Shown here piece after piece: positions 7,371-16,591 of a DNA stretch of 64,000 nt (positions are counted from its first letter, which is position 1; each line of letters starts with the position of its first letter). Position numbers and translations under genes: made by a program. The stretch covers positions 124,001 through 188,000 of the forward strand of contig NZ_FRCT01000005.1 in the NCBI RefSeq assembly GCF_900143025.1, in the 5' to 3' direction. This DNA is from Ruminococcus flavefaciens (GTDB lineage: Bacteria; Bacillota; Clostridia; Oscillospirales; Ruminococcaceae). A model generated the notes under the pieces. It ran no database searches. It saw nothing but the letters and a program-made list of their open reading frames with translations, and was not told the DNA's origin.

Positions 7371-8840
7371 ATGAGTTTTAAAATCGGTTTTGACAACGAA
7401 AAATACCTCAAAATGCAGTCTGAACACATCAGACAGCGTATATCACAGTTTGGTGATAAGCTTTATCTTGAATTCGGCGGAAAGCTTTTCGATGATTTTC
7501 ATGCTTCGAGAGTGCTTCCGGGATTTAAGCCCGACAGTAAGCTCCAGATGCTTCTTCAGCTTAAAGACGATGCAGAGATAGTTATAGTAATAAATTCTGA
7601 CGACATCGAGAAAAACAAGGTCAGAGGCGACCTTGGCATTACATATGATGTTGACGTTATTCGTCTTTTCAATGTTTTCACAAAGATAGGTCTTTATGTC
7701 AGCAGTGTTGTTCTTACCCGTTATGAAGGTCAGCCTACAGCTGACGCTTTCCAGAAGAGACTTGAGGCTCTTGGCGTAAGGGTCTACCACCATTACAGCA
7801 TCAAGGGCTATCCTTCTAATCTCCAGTATATCATCAGCGATGAGGGCTACGGCAGAAACGATTATATCGAGACAAGCCGCAGGCTCGTAGTTATAACAGC
7901 TCCCGGACCGGGAAGCGGTAAAATGGCTACCTGTCTTTCTCAGCTCTACCATGAGCACAAGAGAGGCGTTAACGCAGGATATGCCAAGTTCGAGACATTC
8001 CCTATCTGGAACCTTCCTCTCCGTCACCCCGTTAATATCGCTTACGAGGCTGCAACAGCAGACCTTAACGACGTTAATATGATAGACCCGTTCCACCTTG
8101 AAGCTTACGGTAAGACAACTGTAAACTACAACCGTGATGTGGAGATATTCCCCGTGCTCAATGCAATGTTTGAAACGATACTGGGCGAATCTCCATATAA
8201 GTCGCCGACGGATATGGGCGTAAATATGGCAGGAAACTGCATAGTCGATGATGAGGCTGTCAGTGAGGCTGCAAAGCAGGAGATAATCCGCCGCTATTAC
8301 ATAGGTATGTGTGATTACCGTAAGGGACTTATTTCCGAAGAGGAGGTAATGAAGCTTGAGCTCCTTATGAAGCAGGCAAGCGTTACCGTTGAGGATAGAA
8401 AGGTCGTTGCAGCTGCTCTTGAAAAGGAAAAGGAAACAGGCGGCCCTGCGGCTGCTATGGAGCTCCCCGACGGTACTGTTCTTACAGGACGTACTTCAAA
8501 TCTTCTCGGTGCGGTATCTGCGCTCCTTATAAATGCATTGAAGCATTTTGCAAAGATAGACGATGATATACTCCTTATGTCTCCTCACGTTATCGAGCCT
8601 ATCATGGCACTTAAAGTAAATCATCTCGGCAATAACAACCCGAGAATGCATACGGACGAGACTCTCATAGCACTTTCAATCTGCGCAAATACAGATGAAA
8701 ATGCAAAGAAGGCTATGGAGCAGATATCAAAGCTCCGCAACTGCGAGGTACATTCAACTGTTATCCTTTCGGCTGTTGACGAGCGTATCTTCAAGAGATT
8801 GGGTATCAATCTTACCTGTGAGCCTAAATATGAATCGTGA
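7371..8840 (+). CDS. DUF1846 (UPF0371) family protein
   Basis: 489 residues, the usual family length, start ATG after GGGAGGA. A glycine-rich APGPGSGK segment near 178 looks like a P-loop-type nucleotide-binding element, and the pattern (FGGKLFDDFHASRVLPGF, SLxQLYHEH, PRMHTDE) is that of the DUF1846 proteins common in Firmicutes. Structures are known for the family but the reaction is not settled, so no function is assigned. Single gene with its own promoter and terminator. Confidence 0.9.
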   Translation: MSFKIGFDNEKYLKMQSEHIRQRISQFGDKLYLEFGGKLFDDFHASRVLPGFKPDSKLQMLLQLKDDAEIVIVINSDDIEKNKVRGDLGITYDVDVIRLFNVFTKIGLYVSSVVLTRYEGQPTADAFQKRLEALGVRVYHHYSIKGYPSNLQYIISDEGYGRNDYIETSRRLVVITAPGPGSGKMATCLSQLYHEHKRGVNAGYAKFETFPIWNLPLRHPVNIAYEAATADLNDVNMIDPFHLEAYGKTTVNYNRDVEIFPVLNAMFETILGESPYKSPTDMGVNMAGNCIVDDEAVSEAAKQEIIRRYYIGMCDYRKGLISEEEVMKLELLMKQASVTVEDRKVVAAALEKEKETGGPAAAMELPDGTVLTGRTSNLLGAVSALLINALKHFAKIDDDILLMSPHVIEPIMALKVNHLGNNNPRMHTDETLIALSICANTDENAKKAMEQISKLRNCEVHSTVILSAVDERIFKRLGINLTCEPKYES

Positions 8841-8845
8841 TAAAA

Positions 8846-8872
8846 AAGCTCCGAAGCTTAGCTTCGGAGCTT
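8846..8872. terminator. Bidirectional terminator
   Basis: Perfect 12-bp stem around TTA, just after the DUF1846 stop. On + it is followed by TGTGTTTTA, on the minus strand by six T's, so it ends both the DUF1846 and rubredoxin transcripts. Confidence 0.9.
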
Positions 8873-8877
8873 GTGTT

Positions 8878-9033
8878 TTATGTTTCGGAGAATATCTCTT
8901 TGCTTGCACCGCAAAGTGGACATTCAAAATCATCGGGAAGATCTTCAAATTTTGTGCCGGGAGCTATACCGTTTTCGGGTGAACCCTTCTCCTCGTCGTA
9001 TTCCCAGCCGCAGGCGTCACATACGTATACCAC
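8878..9033 (-). CDS. Rubredoxin
   Basis: 51 residues from a GTG start at 9033, chosen because AAAGGAGGTG lies seven bases upstream; upstream codons in frame belong to the leader. Two CxxC pairs (C5/C8 in CDACGW and C38/C41 in CPLCG) bind one iron, and the [17 protein letters not shown] core is typical. It is a small cytosolic one-electron carrier, common in anaerobes for reductive removal of oxygen or peroxide; its partner is not in the window. Confidence 0.95.
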   Translation of the reverse strand: MVYVCDACGWEYDEEKGSPENGIAPGTKFEDLPDDFECPLCGASKEIFSET

Positions 9034-9070
9034 AATAACACCTCCTTTTGCATGGTATAGCCGTGCATAC

Positions 9071-9095
9071 CTTTCCCCGTCAATGACGGGGAAAG
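9071..9095. repeat. Perfect 11-bp inverted repeat upstream of rubredoxin
   Basis: CTTTCCCCGTC / GACGGGGAAAG around AAT. It is in the rubredoxin 5' leader, about 38 nt upstream of the GTG start, with a weaker GCAYGG hairpin between it and the RBS. Role unknown. Confidence 0.75.
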
Positions 9096-9168
9096 ACACG
9101 ACAGCTCAGTATTGCAGGTCTGCGTTACGAGCTATTCTTTAATATCCCTTTTATTGTTGCTAATTCTT

Positions 9169-9197
9169 ATTATATAGTTATATTGTGAACAAATCAA
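9169..9197 (-). promoter_or_regulatory. Rubredoxin promoter
   Basis: Minus strand TTGATT (9197-9192), 17-bp spacer, TATAAT (9174-9169). This gives a leader of about 130 nt that contains the inverted repeat at 9071-9095. Confidence 0.8.
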
Positions 9198-9270
9198 GGC
9201 ATGGACTATGAATTTTTATGTTAAAAGAAGAAAATATGTTCGATAGCTTTATTTTTAATAAAATTTATGG

Positions 9271-9276
9271 TATAAT
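9271..9276 (+). promoter_or_regulatory. Probable -10 box for uvrA
   Basis: TATAAT 49 bp before the uvrA start; the hexamer 17 bp upstream (TTTATT) is a weak -35. No LexA-type palindrome was recognised nearby. Confidence 0.5.
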
Positions 9277-9324
9277 ACTATCTGTACGCAAAATGAATAT
9301 ACTTGTATTGTTTAGGAGTACAAT

Positions 9325-12147
9325 ATGACCGATAAAATAATCATTAAGGGCGCAAGAGCCAATAATCTTAAAAATATAGACCTTGAGCTCCCCCGTGACC
9401 GCCTTATCGTTATGACGGGACTTTCGGGCTCGGGAAAATCCTCCCTTGCCTTTGATACTATCTACGCCGACGGTCAGCGCCGTTATGTGGAGAGCCTTTC
9501 ATCATACGCAAGAATGTTTCTCGGACAAATGGAAAAGCCCGATGTTGACAGTATAGAGGGGCTTTCTCCGGCTATATCCATTGACCAGAAGACTACCTCG
9601 AAAAATCCCCGTTCTACTGTGGGAACTGTTACCGAGATATACGACTATCTCCGTCTGCTTTACGCAAGAATAGGCGTTCCACACTGTCCTGTATGCGGAA
9701 GAGTCATCTCACAGCAGACCGTAGATCAGATGGTGGATACCCTTATGGCACTGCCTGGGGGGACAAAATTGCAGCTCCTTGCTCCTATTGTCAGAAACCG
9801 CAAGGGACAGTATGCAAAGGAGCTTGAAAGTGCGAGAAGATCGGGATTTGTCCGCGTAAGAGTTGACGGTATAATGTATGAGCTTGCCGAGGAGATAAAG
9901 CTTGACAAGAACAAAAAGCATAATATCGAGATAATCGTTGACAGAATAGTTATCAAGGAGGGGATAGAGTCCCGTATCGCCGACAGCCTTGAAACTATCT
10001 TCAATCTTACGGGCGGACTTGCCATAGCCGACGTTATCGGCGGCGAGGAGATACTTTTCTCGCAGAATTACGCCTGCCCCGAGCATAATATAAGCATTGG
10101 CGAGCTTGAACCTGTTATGTTCTCCTTCAATAACCCTGTGGGAGCTTGTCCGAAATGTACAGGTCTTGGTGTTTTCAGACATATCGACCCTGAACTTGTA
10201 GTGCCCAATAAGGAGCTTTCCATTGAGGACGGGGCTATAAATGCATCGGGCTGGAACAGTCTTGACGAGACTTCTATCTCTATGATGTATTACCGCGCCA
10301 TATCGGAGCAGTACGGCGTTCCTCTCGATGTTCCCGTAAAGAAACTGAAAAAGGAACAGCTGGACCTTTTCCTGTACGGTACAGGTGACGAGACTCTCGA
10401 ACTTAAACGACCTAACTCACTGGGCGGCGGAACCTACCGCTCACCCTTTGAGGGCGTTATCAATAACCTTGAACGCCGATACAAGGAGACCTCAAGCGAA
10501 TGGTCAAGAAACGAGATAGAGGAGTATATGAGCGAGGTGAGCTGTCCTGTCTGCAAGGGAAAAAGACTTCGTGACGAGTACCTTGCAGTCACGGTAGGGG
10601 ATAAGAATATCAGCGAGCTTACCGATCTTTCTGTAAAGGAAGGGCTTAAATTCTTCAATGAGCTGAAGCTCTCGGAGCACGATACCTTTGTGGGCGAGCG
10701 CATAATCAAGGAAATAAAGGAGCGTCTCGGCTTCCTCGGAAGCGTTGGACTTGAATATCTTACGCTTTCACGTTCTTCGGGTACTCTTTCGGGCGGTGAG
10801 AGCCAGCGTATACGCCTTGCAACACAGATAGGCTCGTCACTGGTGGGAGTGCTCTATATCCTCGATGAGCCGAGCATAGGTCTGCATCAGCGTGACAACG
10901 ACAAGCTCATCGCTACTCTGAAAAGACTCCGCGACCTTGGAAATACCCTTATCGTAGTCGAGCACGATGACGATACTATGCTCTCTGCCGACTATATAGT
11001 CGATATCGGTCCCGGAGCAGGTATACACGGCGGAGAAGTGGTGTTCGCAGGAACTGTGGACAAGCTGCTGAAATGCAAGAGCTCCATTACAGGACAGTAT
11101 CTCAGCGGCAGAAAGAAGATAGAGGTGCCTGAAAAGCGCAGGAGCGGCAACGGCAAATTCCTTACTGTAAAGGGGGCTTCCGAGCATAATCTCCACAATG
11201 TAGATGTGCAGATACCTCTCGGAGAGCTCGTGTGTGTTACAGGTGTATCGGGTTCGGGCAAATCCTCGCTTGTCAATGAGATAATATATAAGCACCTTGC
11301 TGCAAGGCTCAACCGTGCAAAGACAAAATGCGGCAAATTCAAGGAAATGGAAGGTATCGAGAACCTTGATAAGGTCATATGTATAGACCAGTCGCCTATA
11401 GGCAGGACCCCGCGTTCAAATCCTGCTACCTATACGGGAGTATTCGGCGATATACGCGAACTTTTTGCTAAAACTCCCGATGCAAAGGCTCACGGATATA
11501 CAAGCGGCCGCTTTTCCTTCAATGTTAAGGGCGGACGCTGTGAAGCCTGCGAGGGCGATGGCATAATCAAGATAGAGATGCACTTCCTGCCCGATATCTA
11601 CGTTCCCTGCGAGGTCTGCAAGGGAAAGAGGTACAACCGCGAGACCCTTGATGTGCATTACAAGGGAAAGTCTATATATGATGTGCTTGAAATGACAGTT
11701 GACGAGGGCGTTGAGTTCTTCGAGCATATCCCCAAGATAGCAAAGAAGCTGAAAACCTTACAGGAGGTAGGACTGGGCTATATAAAGATAGGTCAGCCTG
11801 CTACTACTCTGTCGGGCGGTGAGGCTCAGCGTGTTAAACTGTCAACGGAGCTTTCAAAGCGTTCCACAGGCAATACTATCTATATCCTTGATGAGCCTAC
11901 TACGGGACTTCATACAGCCGATGTACACAAGCTCATTGATGTTCTGCAAAAGCTTACGGATCAGGGAAATACAGTCCTTGTTATCGAGCATAACCTTAAC
12001 GTTATAAAGGTTGCGGATCATATCATTGATCTTGGACCCGAAGGCGGTGACGGCGGCGGTACTATCGTTGCACAGGGTACTCCCGAGGAGGTCGCACAGT
12101 GCGAAAAGTCCTATACAGGACAGTATCTGAAGCCGTATCTTAAATAA
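9325..12147 (+). CDS. uvrA: Excinuclease ABC subunit A
   Basis: 940 residues, full length. UvrA is the damage-recognition ATPase of nucleotide excision repair. Two ABC modules are seen: Walker [10 protein letters not shown] near 33 and GVSGSGKSS near 640, with LSGGE signatures near 487 and 828. Zinc-binding CxxC pairs occur at CPVCG (~119), CPKC (~275), CPVC (~408) and CEAC/CEVC (~739-768). RBS AGGAG lies before the ATG. It stands alone here; uvrB is not in the window. Confidence 0.98.
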   Translation: MTDKIIIKGARANNLKNIDLELPRDRLIVMTGLSGSGKSSLAFDTIYADGQRRYVESLSSYARMFLGQMEKPDVDSIEGLSPAISIDQKTTSKNPRSTVGTVTEIYDYLRLLYARIGVPHCPVCGRVISQQTVDQMVDTLMALPGGTKLQLLAPIVRNRKGQYAKELESARRSGFVRVRVDGIMYELAEEIKLDKNKKHNIEIIVDRIVIKEGIESRIADSLETIFNLTGGLAIADVIGGEEILFSQNYACPEHNISIGELEPVMFSFNNPVGACPKCTGLGVFRHIDPELVVPNKELSIEDGAINASGWNSLDETSISMMYYRAISEQYGVPLDVPVKKLKKEQLDLFLYGTGDETLELKRPNSLGGGTYRSPFEGVINNLERRYKETSSEWSRNEIEEYMSEVSCPVCKGKRLRDEYLAVTVGDKNISELTDLSVKEGLKFFNELKLSEHDTFVGERIIKEIKERLGFLGSVGLEYLTLSRSSGTLSGGESQRIRLATQIGSSLVGVLYILDEPSIGLHQRDNDKLIATLKRLRDLGNTLIVVEHDDDTMLSADYIVDIGPGAGIHGGEVVFAGTVDKLLKCKSSITGQYLSGRKKIEVPEKRRSGNGKFLTVKGASEHNLHNVDVQIPLGELVCVTGVSGSGKSSLVNEIIYKHLAARLNRAKTKCGKFKEMEGIENLDKVICIDQSPIGRTPRSNPATYTGVFGDIRELFAKTPDAKAHGYTSGRFSFNVKGGRCEACEGDGIIKIEMHFLPDIYVPCEVCKGKRYNRETLDVHYKGKSIYDVLEMTVDEGVEFFEHIPKIAKKLKTLQEVGLGYIKIGQPATTLSGGEAQRVKLSTELSKRSTGNTIYILDEPTTGLHTADVHKLIDVLQKLTDQGNTVLVIEHNLNVIKVADHIIDLGPEGGDGGGTIVAQGTPEEVAQCEKSYTGQYLKPYLK

Positions 12148-12151
12148 AAAT

Positions 12152-12190
12152 AAGAGTATTCTCTCCCATATACGGAGGGAATACTCTTTT
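12152..12190. terminator. Convergent terminator of uvrA and spoVT
   Basis: 13-bp stem with one G-U pair (12154-12166 with 12174-12186), flanked by A's on the left and T's on the right, between the convergent stops. Confidence 0.9.
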
Positions 12191-12192
12191 TC

Positions 12193-12735
12193 TTAGCCTT
12201 CTATCTGCCGTGCAAGAAATTGGGCAGAAGCATTTATGAGACTTTTTTGCAGGTCTGTGATCTCCTTGCACTTTTCGCTGGTGAGAAATGCCACAGCTCC
12301 CGAAACATCGCCTGCCGTAATGATAGGAAGGGCGGCGATAGCTGTTCTTTCCACACCTTCGGCAGGGTAGAAGCTGTTGGTGCTGCCGTCGGGGCAGAAA
12401 AACTGTCCGCGGCTCTCCATAAGCTCTTCAAGCTGCCCTGTGACCCGTCTTTCGGCAAATTCCTTGCGCGGAACTCCTGCCGAGGCTACAACGTGATCCT
12501 TATCGAATATGACCACGGGACAGCCTGCTATCTTATGCATTATATCCGCTACGTATCCTGCGTTTTCGCTCATTTCGCTTACTGCGGAATACTTTCGGAA
12601 TATGACCTCACCGTCATTGTTTGTATATATTTCCAGCGGGTCGCCCTCCCTTATGCGCATGGTGCGCCGTATTTCTTTCGGAATGACGACTCTGCCAAGA
12701 TCATCTATACGTCTTACTATACCTGTTGCTTTCAT
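12193..12735 (-). CDS. spoVT: Stage V sporulation protein T (AbrB-type regulator)
   Basis: 180 residues, matching SpoVT length. Residues 1-50 are the AbrB/SpoVT swapped-hairpin DNA-binding domain (GIVRRIDDLGRVVIPKEIRR), and 55-180 a GAF-like domain. In Bacillus it tunes late forespore genes. Its presence is often seen in lineages that are not known to sporulate, so sporulation is not implied by this gene alone. The GGAGGT RBS lies within a long inverted repeat (12734-12774), which may control translation. Confidence 0.95.
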   Translation of the reverse strand: MKATGIVRRIDDLGRVVIPKEIRRTMRIREGDPLEIYTNNDGEVIFRKYSAVSEMSENAGYVADIMHKIAGCPVVIFDKDHVVASAGVPRKEFAERRVTGQLEELMESRGQFFCPDGSTNSFYPAEGVERTAIAALPIITAGDVSGAVAFLTSEKCKEITDLQKSLINASAQFLARQIEG

Positions 12736-12774
12736 AATATTACCTCCGCAAAAATAAGTTTGCGGTAATATTAT
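12734..12774 (-). promoter_or_regulatory. RBS-enclosing hairpin of spoVT
   Basis: On the minus strand ATAATATTACCGCAAA-like left arm and its complement form a 16-bp stem with a 3-nt bulge and a short loop. The right arm contains GGAGGT and the stem ends at the ATG, so folding would hide the ribosome binding site and start codon. It could equally be a DNA operator. Confidence 0.65.
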
Positions 12775-13087
12775 CTGCGAAAATTTCCGAATTATTCTTT
12801 ATTCGTCTGATGCTTTTTACGACAGTTTTTTCGGCAGTCGTGTCACTTTTTTCTAATGTAAAACGATTTGTATTATGGTGTTGAAATTGTTTGTGCGATA
12901 ATTTTATGAGTGATTTTCAGGACAATTTTGCCCTTTAAAGCCTTGCAATCGTTATACTAATCTTAAATACATAAAACTTATTTTCAATTTGTATAATTTA
13001 CAATGCTATTTTAACAGAGAGTTATATGATATTTTTGTGAAAAATGCCAAAAAACCTTGTGGGTTTAGAAATCCCCGATTTTTCCGC

Positions 13088-13116
13088 TTGCTTTTTTTTA
13101 TGCCAACGGGTATAAT
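13088..13116 (+). promoter_or_regulatory. Promoter of the polysaccharide cluster
   Basis: TTGCTT (13088-13093), 17-bp spacer, TATAAT (13111-13116). It is the only good promoter seen ahead of the 20-gene run starting at 13514. Confidence 0.7.
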
Positions 13117-13279
13117 TAAAACGTACAGGTTTTTTTGAGAATTGGCACATTATTAACTATTGATTATATTAAATACAGATGTGGCACAAAATTACTGAGC
13201 AGTTTTTTGATGCCACTTATATTATGACTTATAAATGCGGATAAAACGCAACGGATCTTTTATAGGATAAAAGCATAAA

Positions 13280-13326
13280 TGTTAAGCCGCTTTGTTGTGA
13301 AGGTGGTGGGGATATTCTGCGGCTTT
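13280..13326 (+). promoter_or_regulatory. Leader stem-loop 1
   Basis: AAGCCGC and GCGGCTTT pair across a loop of about 29 nt. The 3' arm runs into TTTAATT, so it could act as a leaky terminator or part of an antitermination element. Confidence 0.45.
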
Positions 13327-13346
13327 AATTGAAAACGGTCACAGGT

Positions 13347-13387
13347 CGTCTGCATATTTGACGATAGTGAAAATGAATATGCAGACG
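13347..13387 (+). promoter_or_regulatory. Leader stem-loop 2
   Basis: Perfect 12-bp stem (13347-13358 with 13376-13387) around a 17-nt purine-rich loop, no T-run after it. Structured leader element of unknown role. Confidence 0.6.
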
Positions 13388-13513
13388 GCAATGCTATGTC
13401 TGTATATACATTATAATAATAGCTTGTTATATATGCTTCCGCAGGGAAGTTGATTTTGCCTCCTTGTGTGAAGTGAAAGACAGATTTAATGATAAATATA
13501 GGAGATGTATTTG

Positions 13514-14731
13514 ATGAGTTCAACACAGATGAGATCAATCCCTTTCAGCCCCCCCGATATCAGCGAAGCTGAGGTGAACGAGGTATGTGAAGCACTTCGT
13601 TCGGGTTGGATAACTACAGGTCCTAAGACAAAGCAGCTCGAAAAAGAGGTTGCTGAATATGTCGGAGTTGACCGTGCAGTTTGTCTTAATTCCCAGACAG
13701 CCTGTGCTGAAATGGCACTTCGTATTCTCGGTATCGGTGAAGGCGACGAAGTTATTGTTCCCGCCTATACGTACACAGCCTCTGCTTCTGTTGTATGTCA
13801 TGTCGGTGCAAAGCTTGTTCTCGTTGATGTTCAGAAGGACAGCCTTGAAATGGATTACGATGCACTCGAAAATGCCGTAACAGAAAAAACAAAGGCTATC
13901 ATACCCGTTGACCTTGCAGGCATACCATGCGATTATGACAGGATATTTGCTATCGTTGAAGCTAAAAAGAAGCTTTTCAAGCCTTCAAACAAGATACAGG
14001 AGGCTATCGGAAGAATTGCTGTATGTGCTGATACAGCCCATGCCTTCGGTGCATCATGGCACGGCAGAATGGCAGGCTCGATCGCTGATTTTTCATCTTT
14101 CTCGTTCCATGCGGTAAAGAATTTCACAACTGCCGAGGGCGGTGCTCTCGCATGGAGAAATATAAGCGGCATAGATAATGAGGAGATATACCGCAAAACA
14201 CAGCTCCTCAGTCTTCACGGTCAGAGCAAGGACGCTCTTGCAAAGACTCAGCTCGGTGCCTGGGAGTATGACATAAAGGGCACATGGTATAAATGCAATA
14301 TGACAGATATTGCTGCTGCTATGGGACTTGCCCAGATGAAACGTTATCCTGCTATGCTGGCAAGACGCAAGCAGATAATTGAAAGATACGATTCTGTGCT
14401 TGTTCCTCTCGGTGTTGAAACACTGGACCACTATACAGAAGATCATGTTTCTTCGGGACATCTTTACATTACAAGAATACCCGATATAGACTCTGAAAAA
14501 CGTTCTGATATAATAATCAAAATGGCGGAGCAGGGAGTTGCCTGCAATGTTCATTACAAGCCTCTGCCTATGCATACAGCATACAAGGAGATGGGCTTTG
14601 ATATCAAGGATTTCCCAAATGCATACAACAGATTTGCAAACGAGATCACTCTTCCTCTTCATACCTGCCTTACAGATGAAGATGTTGAGTATGTGATCGA
14701 AAAGTATTCAGACATAATCAAGAGTTTATAA
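13514..14731 (+). CDS. DegT/DnrJ/EryC1/StrS family sugar aminotransferase
   Basis: 405 residues; ATG 13514 is chosen because GGAG lies nine bases upstream, whereas the ATG at 13505 abuts it. PLP-dependent enzyme that puts an amino group on a keto-deoxy nucleotide sugar. The Schiff-base lysine is in SFHAVKNFTTAEGG near residue 200. Substrate binding and N-terminal features (SPPDISEAEVNEV, SGWITTGPKTKQLE) are typical. It opens the polysaccharide cluster. No UDP-HexNAc 4,6-dehydratase is nearby, so the keto substrate must come from elsewhere or from the dTDP-sugar branch. Confidence 0.93.
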   Translation: MSSTQMRSIPFSPPDISEAEVNEVCEALRSGWITTGPKTKQLEKEVAEYVGVDRAVCLNSQTACAEMALRILGIGEGDEVIVPAYTYTASASVVCHVGAKLVLVDVQKDSLEMDYDALENAVTEKTKAIIPVDLAGIPCDYDRIFAIVEAKKKLFKPSNKIQEAIGRIAVCADTAHAFGASWHGRMAGSIADFSSFSFHAVKNFTTAEGGALAWRNISGIDNEEIYRKTQLLSLHGQSKDALAKTQLGAWEYDIKGTWYKCNMTDIAAAMGLAQMKRYPAMLARRKQIIERYDSVLVPLGVETLDHYTEDHVSSGHLYITRIPDIDSEKRSDIIIKMAEQGVACNVHYKPLPMHTAYKEMGFDIKDFPNAYNRFANEITLPLHTCLTDEDVEYVIEKYSDIIKSL

Positions 14732-14746
14732 TAGTAGGTGCAGTTG

Positions 14747-15445
14747 ATGATATTAAGAAAATGGGAAGAACTTCCGAAGTTCATGCGGCGTGAGGAGGTT
14801 CGTGAATATTACGATATTCTGAACAGGAAGCGTTTCAGCCTGAAATGCAAAAGAGTTTTTGACATTATCCTTTCGGCAATAATGCTCGTTATCCTCTCAC
14901 CTGTTTTTGTAATACTTGCAGTTGCGATAAAGCTTGATTCACCCGGCCCTGTATTCTACAAGCAGGAAAGAGTAACTCAGTACGGAAAGAAATTCAGGAT
15001 ATACAAGTTCCGTACAATGGTGAATAATGCTGATAAGATAGGCTCACAGGTAACAGTAAGCAACGACAGCAGGATCACCAAGGTCGGTGCAAAGATACGC
15101 GGCTATCGACTTGACGAGATAGGTCAGCTCATAAATGTCCTTAAAGGAGAGATGAGCTTTGTTGGTACCCGCCCTGAGGTCGTAAAGTATGTAAAGGGAT
15201 ATACTCCCGAAATGCTTGCAACTCTGCTTATGCCCGCAGGCATCACATCGGAAGCAGCTATAAGATATAAGGACGAATACAAGCTTCTGAATGCTGCTGA
15301 TGATGTTGATAAGGTCTACATAGAAAAGGTTTTGCCCGAAAAGATGAAATGGAACCTTGAAAGCATAAGACGCTTCAGATTTTTGCGTGAGGTGCTTACC
15401 ATGTTCAGAACAGTTCTTGCTGTTGCGGGTAAAAAATATGAATAA
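14747..15445 (+). CDS. Undecaprenyl-phosphate sugar-1-phosphate transferase
   Basis: 232 residues from ATG 14747, preceded by AGGTG. One hydrophobic N-terminal segment (~35-58) precedes the catalytic domain of the bacterial sugar transferase (PglC/WcaJ C-terminal) family, with SPGPVFYKQERV, FRIYKFRTM and RLDEIGQLINVLKGEMSFVGTRPE. It transfers a sugar phosphate to undecaprenyl phosphate and starts the repeat unit on the inner membrane face. Placed right after the aminotransferase, so an amino-sugar may be the first residue (inference). Confidence 0.93.
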   Translation: MILRKWEELPKFMRREEVREYYDILNRKRFSLKCKRVFDIILSAIMLVILSPVFVILAVAIKLDSPGPVFYKQERVTQYGKKFRIYKFRTMVNNADKIGSQVTVSNDSRITKVGAKIRGYRLDEIGQLINVLKGEMSFVGTRPEVVKYVKGYTPEMLATLLMPAGITSEAAIRYKDEYKLLNAADDVDKVYIEKVLPEKMKWNLESIRRFRFLREVLTMFRTVLAVAGKKYE

Positions 15446-15461
15446 TTGGGTGGATTAAAAT

Positions 15462-16586
15462 ATGAAAAATAAACCTATAATAGCGGTATTGACCAATAAC
15501 GATGACGATATCTACTGCTTCAGAAAGGAGCTTATAGAGGCTCTTATCACAAATGGCTATCGCGTGCTTATCTCATGTCCCGACGGTCCTAAGTTTGAGC
15601 TTATGAAGCATATTGATTATCTCTATGATGATCCTGATATCGACAGAAGAGGTACTAATGTAATAAATGACGGCAAGCTGTTTATTCATTATCTAAATCT
15701 CTTCAAGAGATACCGTCCGTCTGCTGTGCTTGCATATACAGCAAAGCCAAATGTTTACGGAAGCATTGCGGCACATATACTTGGTATTCCCGTTATAAAC
15801 AATGTTACAGGTTTTGGAAGCGTTTTAAATGAGAGCAAATTAAAGCAGGCATTCATAATGAAGCTTTTTAAGCTGGCATACCGCAGATCAAGCTGTATTA
15901 TGTTCCAGAATTCAACAAATTTGAAGCTTGCAAAAAAGCTCGGCATGGTCAAGGGAAAGTACAAGCTTATCCCGGGCTCGGGCGTTGACACCGACAGATA
16001 CCCTCTTCAGGAATATCCGAACGGCGGGAACGGCGTAAAGGGCGAAACAGTTATTTTCAATTATATCGGAAGAATACTTCACGATAAGGGTGTAGATGAC
16101 TATATTTCGGCAGCAAAGATAATCAAGAAGGATTATCCGAATACCGAATTCAATCTCATCGGTTTTATCGAACCGACTGAGATACATTACAAGAGAGAGC
16201 TTGAAGAACTGGAAAAACAGGAGATCGTGGCTTATCGCGGAAGTCAGCAGGACGTAAAGCCTTTTATCGCAAGGGCTCACGCTATAATCCACCCTTCCGT
16301 TTACGGTGAGGGAATGAGCAATGTCCTTCTTGAAAATGCTTCATCGGGCAGACCTCTCATAACTACCGATAATCCGGGCTGCCGTGAGACTGTAGCTGAC
16401 AGAAAGAGCGGCTTTATCTATCACGGCGGAAATGTGGAGGAGCTTGTAAAGAAAATAAGGCTTTTCCTCTCGCTTGATAACTCAATTCGCTGTAAAATGG
16501 GAAAAATAGGCAGAGAACGTGTTAAAAAGTACTTCTCGAGAAGCATTGTTATAGATGCTTATCTTGAAGCATTATCGGAGTTGTAA
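15462..16586 (+). CDS. Glycosyltransferase family 4 protein
   Basis: 374 residues. The N-terminal half carries a GT-B donor/acceptor fold with a PNVYGSIAA segment; the C-terminal half has the GT4 E-x7-E pattern (HPSVYGEGMSNVLLENASSGRP). Related to capsule glycosyltransferases that extend the lipid-linked first sugar. Cytosolic face of the membrane; the sugar transferred cannot be told. Confidence 0.88.
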   Translation: MKNKPIIAVLTNNDDDIYCFRKELIEALITNGYRVLISCPDGPKFELMKHIDYLYDDPDIDRRGTNVINDGKLFIHYLNLFKRYRPSAVLAYTAKPNVYGSIAAHILGIPVINNVTGFGSVLNESKLKQAFIMKLFKLAYRRSSCIMFQNSTNLKLAKKLGMVKGKYKLIPGSGVDTDRYPLQEYPNGGNGVKGETVIFNYIGRILHDKGVDDYISAAKIIKKDYPNTEFNLIGFIEPTEIHYKRELEELEKQEIVAYRGSQQDVKPFIARAHAIIHPSVYGEGMSNVLLENASSGRPLITTDNPGCRETVADRKSGFIYHGGNVEELVKKIRLFLSLDNSIRCKMGKIGRERVKKYFSRSIVIDAYLEALSEL

Positions 16587-16591
16587 TAAAA

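Larger units (their letters stand above)
12775..13513. other. Long AT-rich intergenic region with leader of the glycan cluster
   Basis: No gene is supported in these ~740 bp. It holds the promoter at 13088-13116 and a leader of about 390 nt with two strong stem-loops (13280-13326 and 13347-13387) before the aminotransferase start. The left part (12775-13080) shows nothing beyond AT-rich sequence. Confidence 0.7.

Noticed and set aside
11395-11430. GTTCAAATCC, resembling a tRNA T-arm
   Set aside because: It lies inside uvrA (coding RSNPAT) and no cloverleaf can be formed around it.
9709-11727. Several open frames opposite uvrA on the minus strand
   Set aside because: They mirror the codon bias of uvrA, have no ribosome sites and lie wholly within a conserved gene.
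13141-13513. A cyclic-di-GMP riboswitch in the cluster leader, prompted by the nearby GGDEF gene
   Set aside because: The conserved core of the class I element could not be found in the leader.
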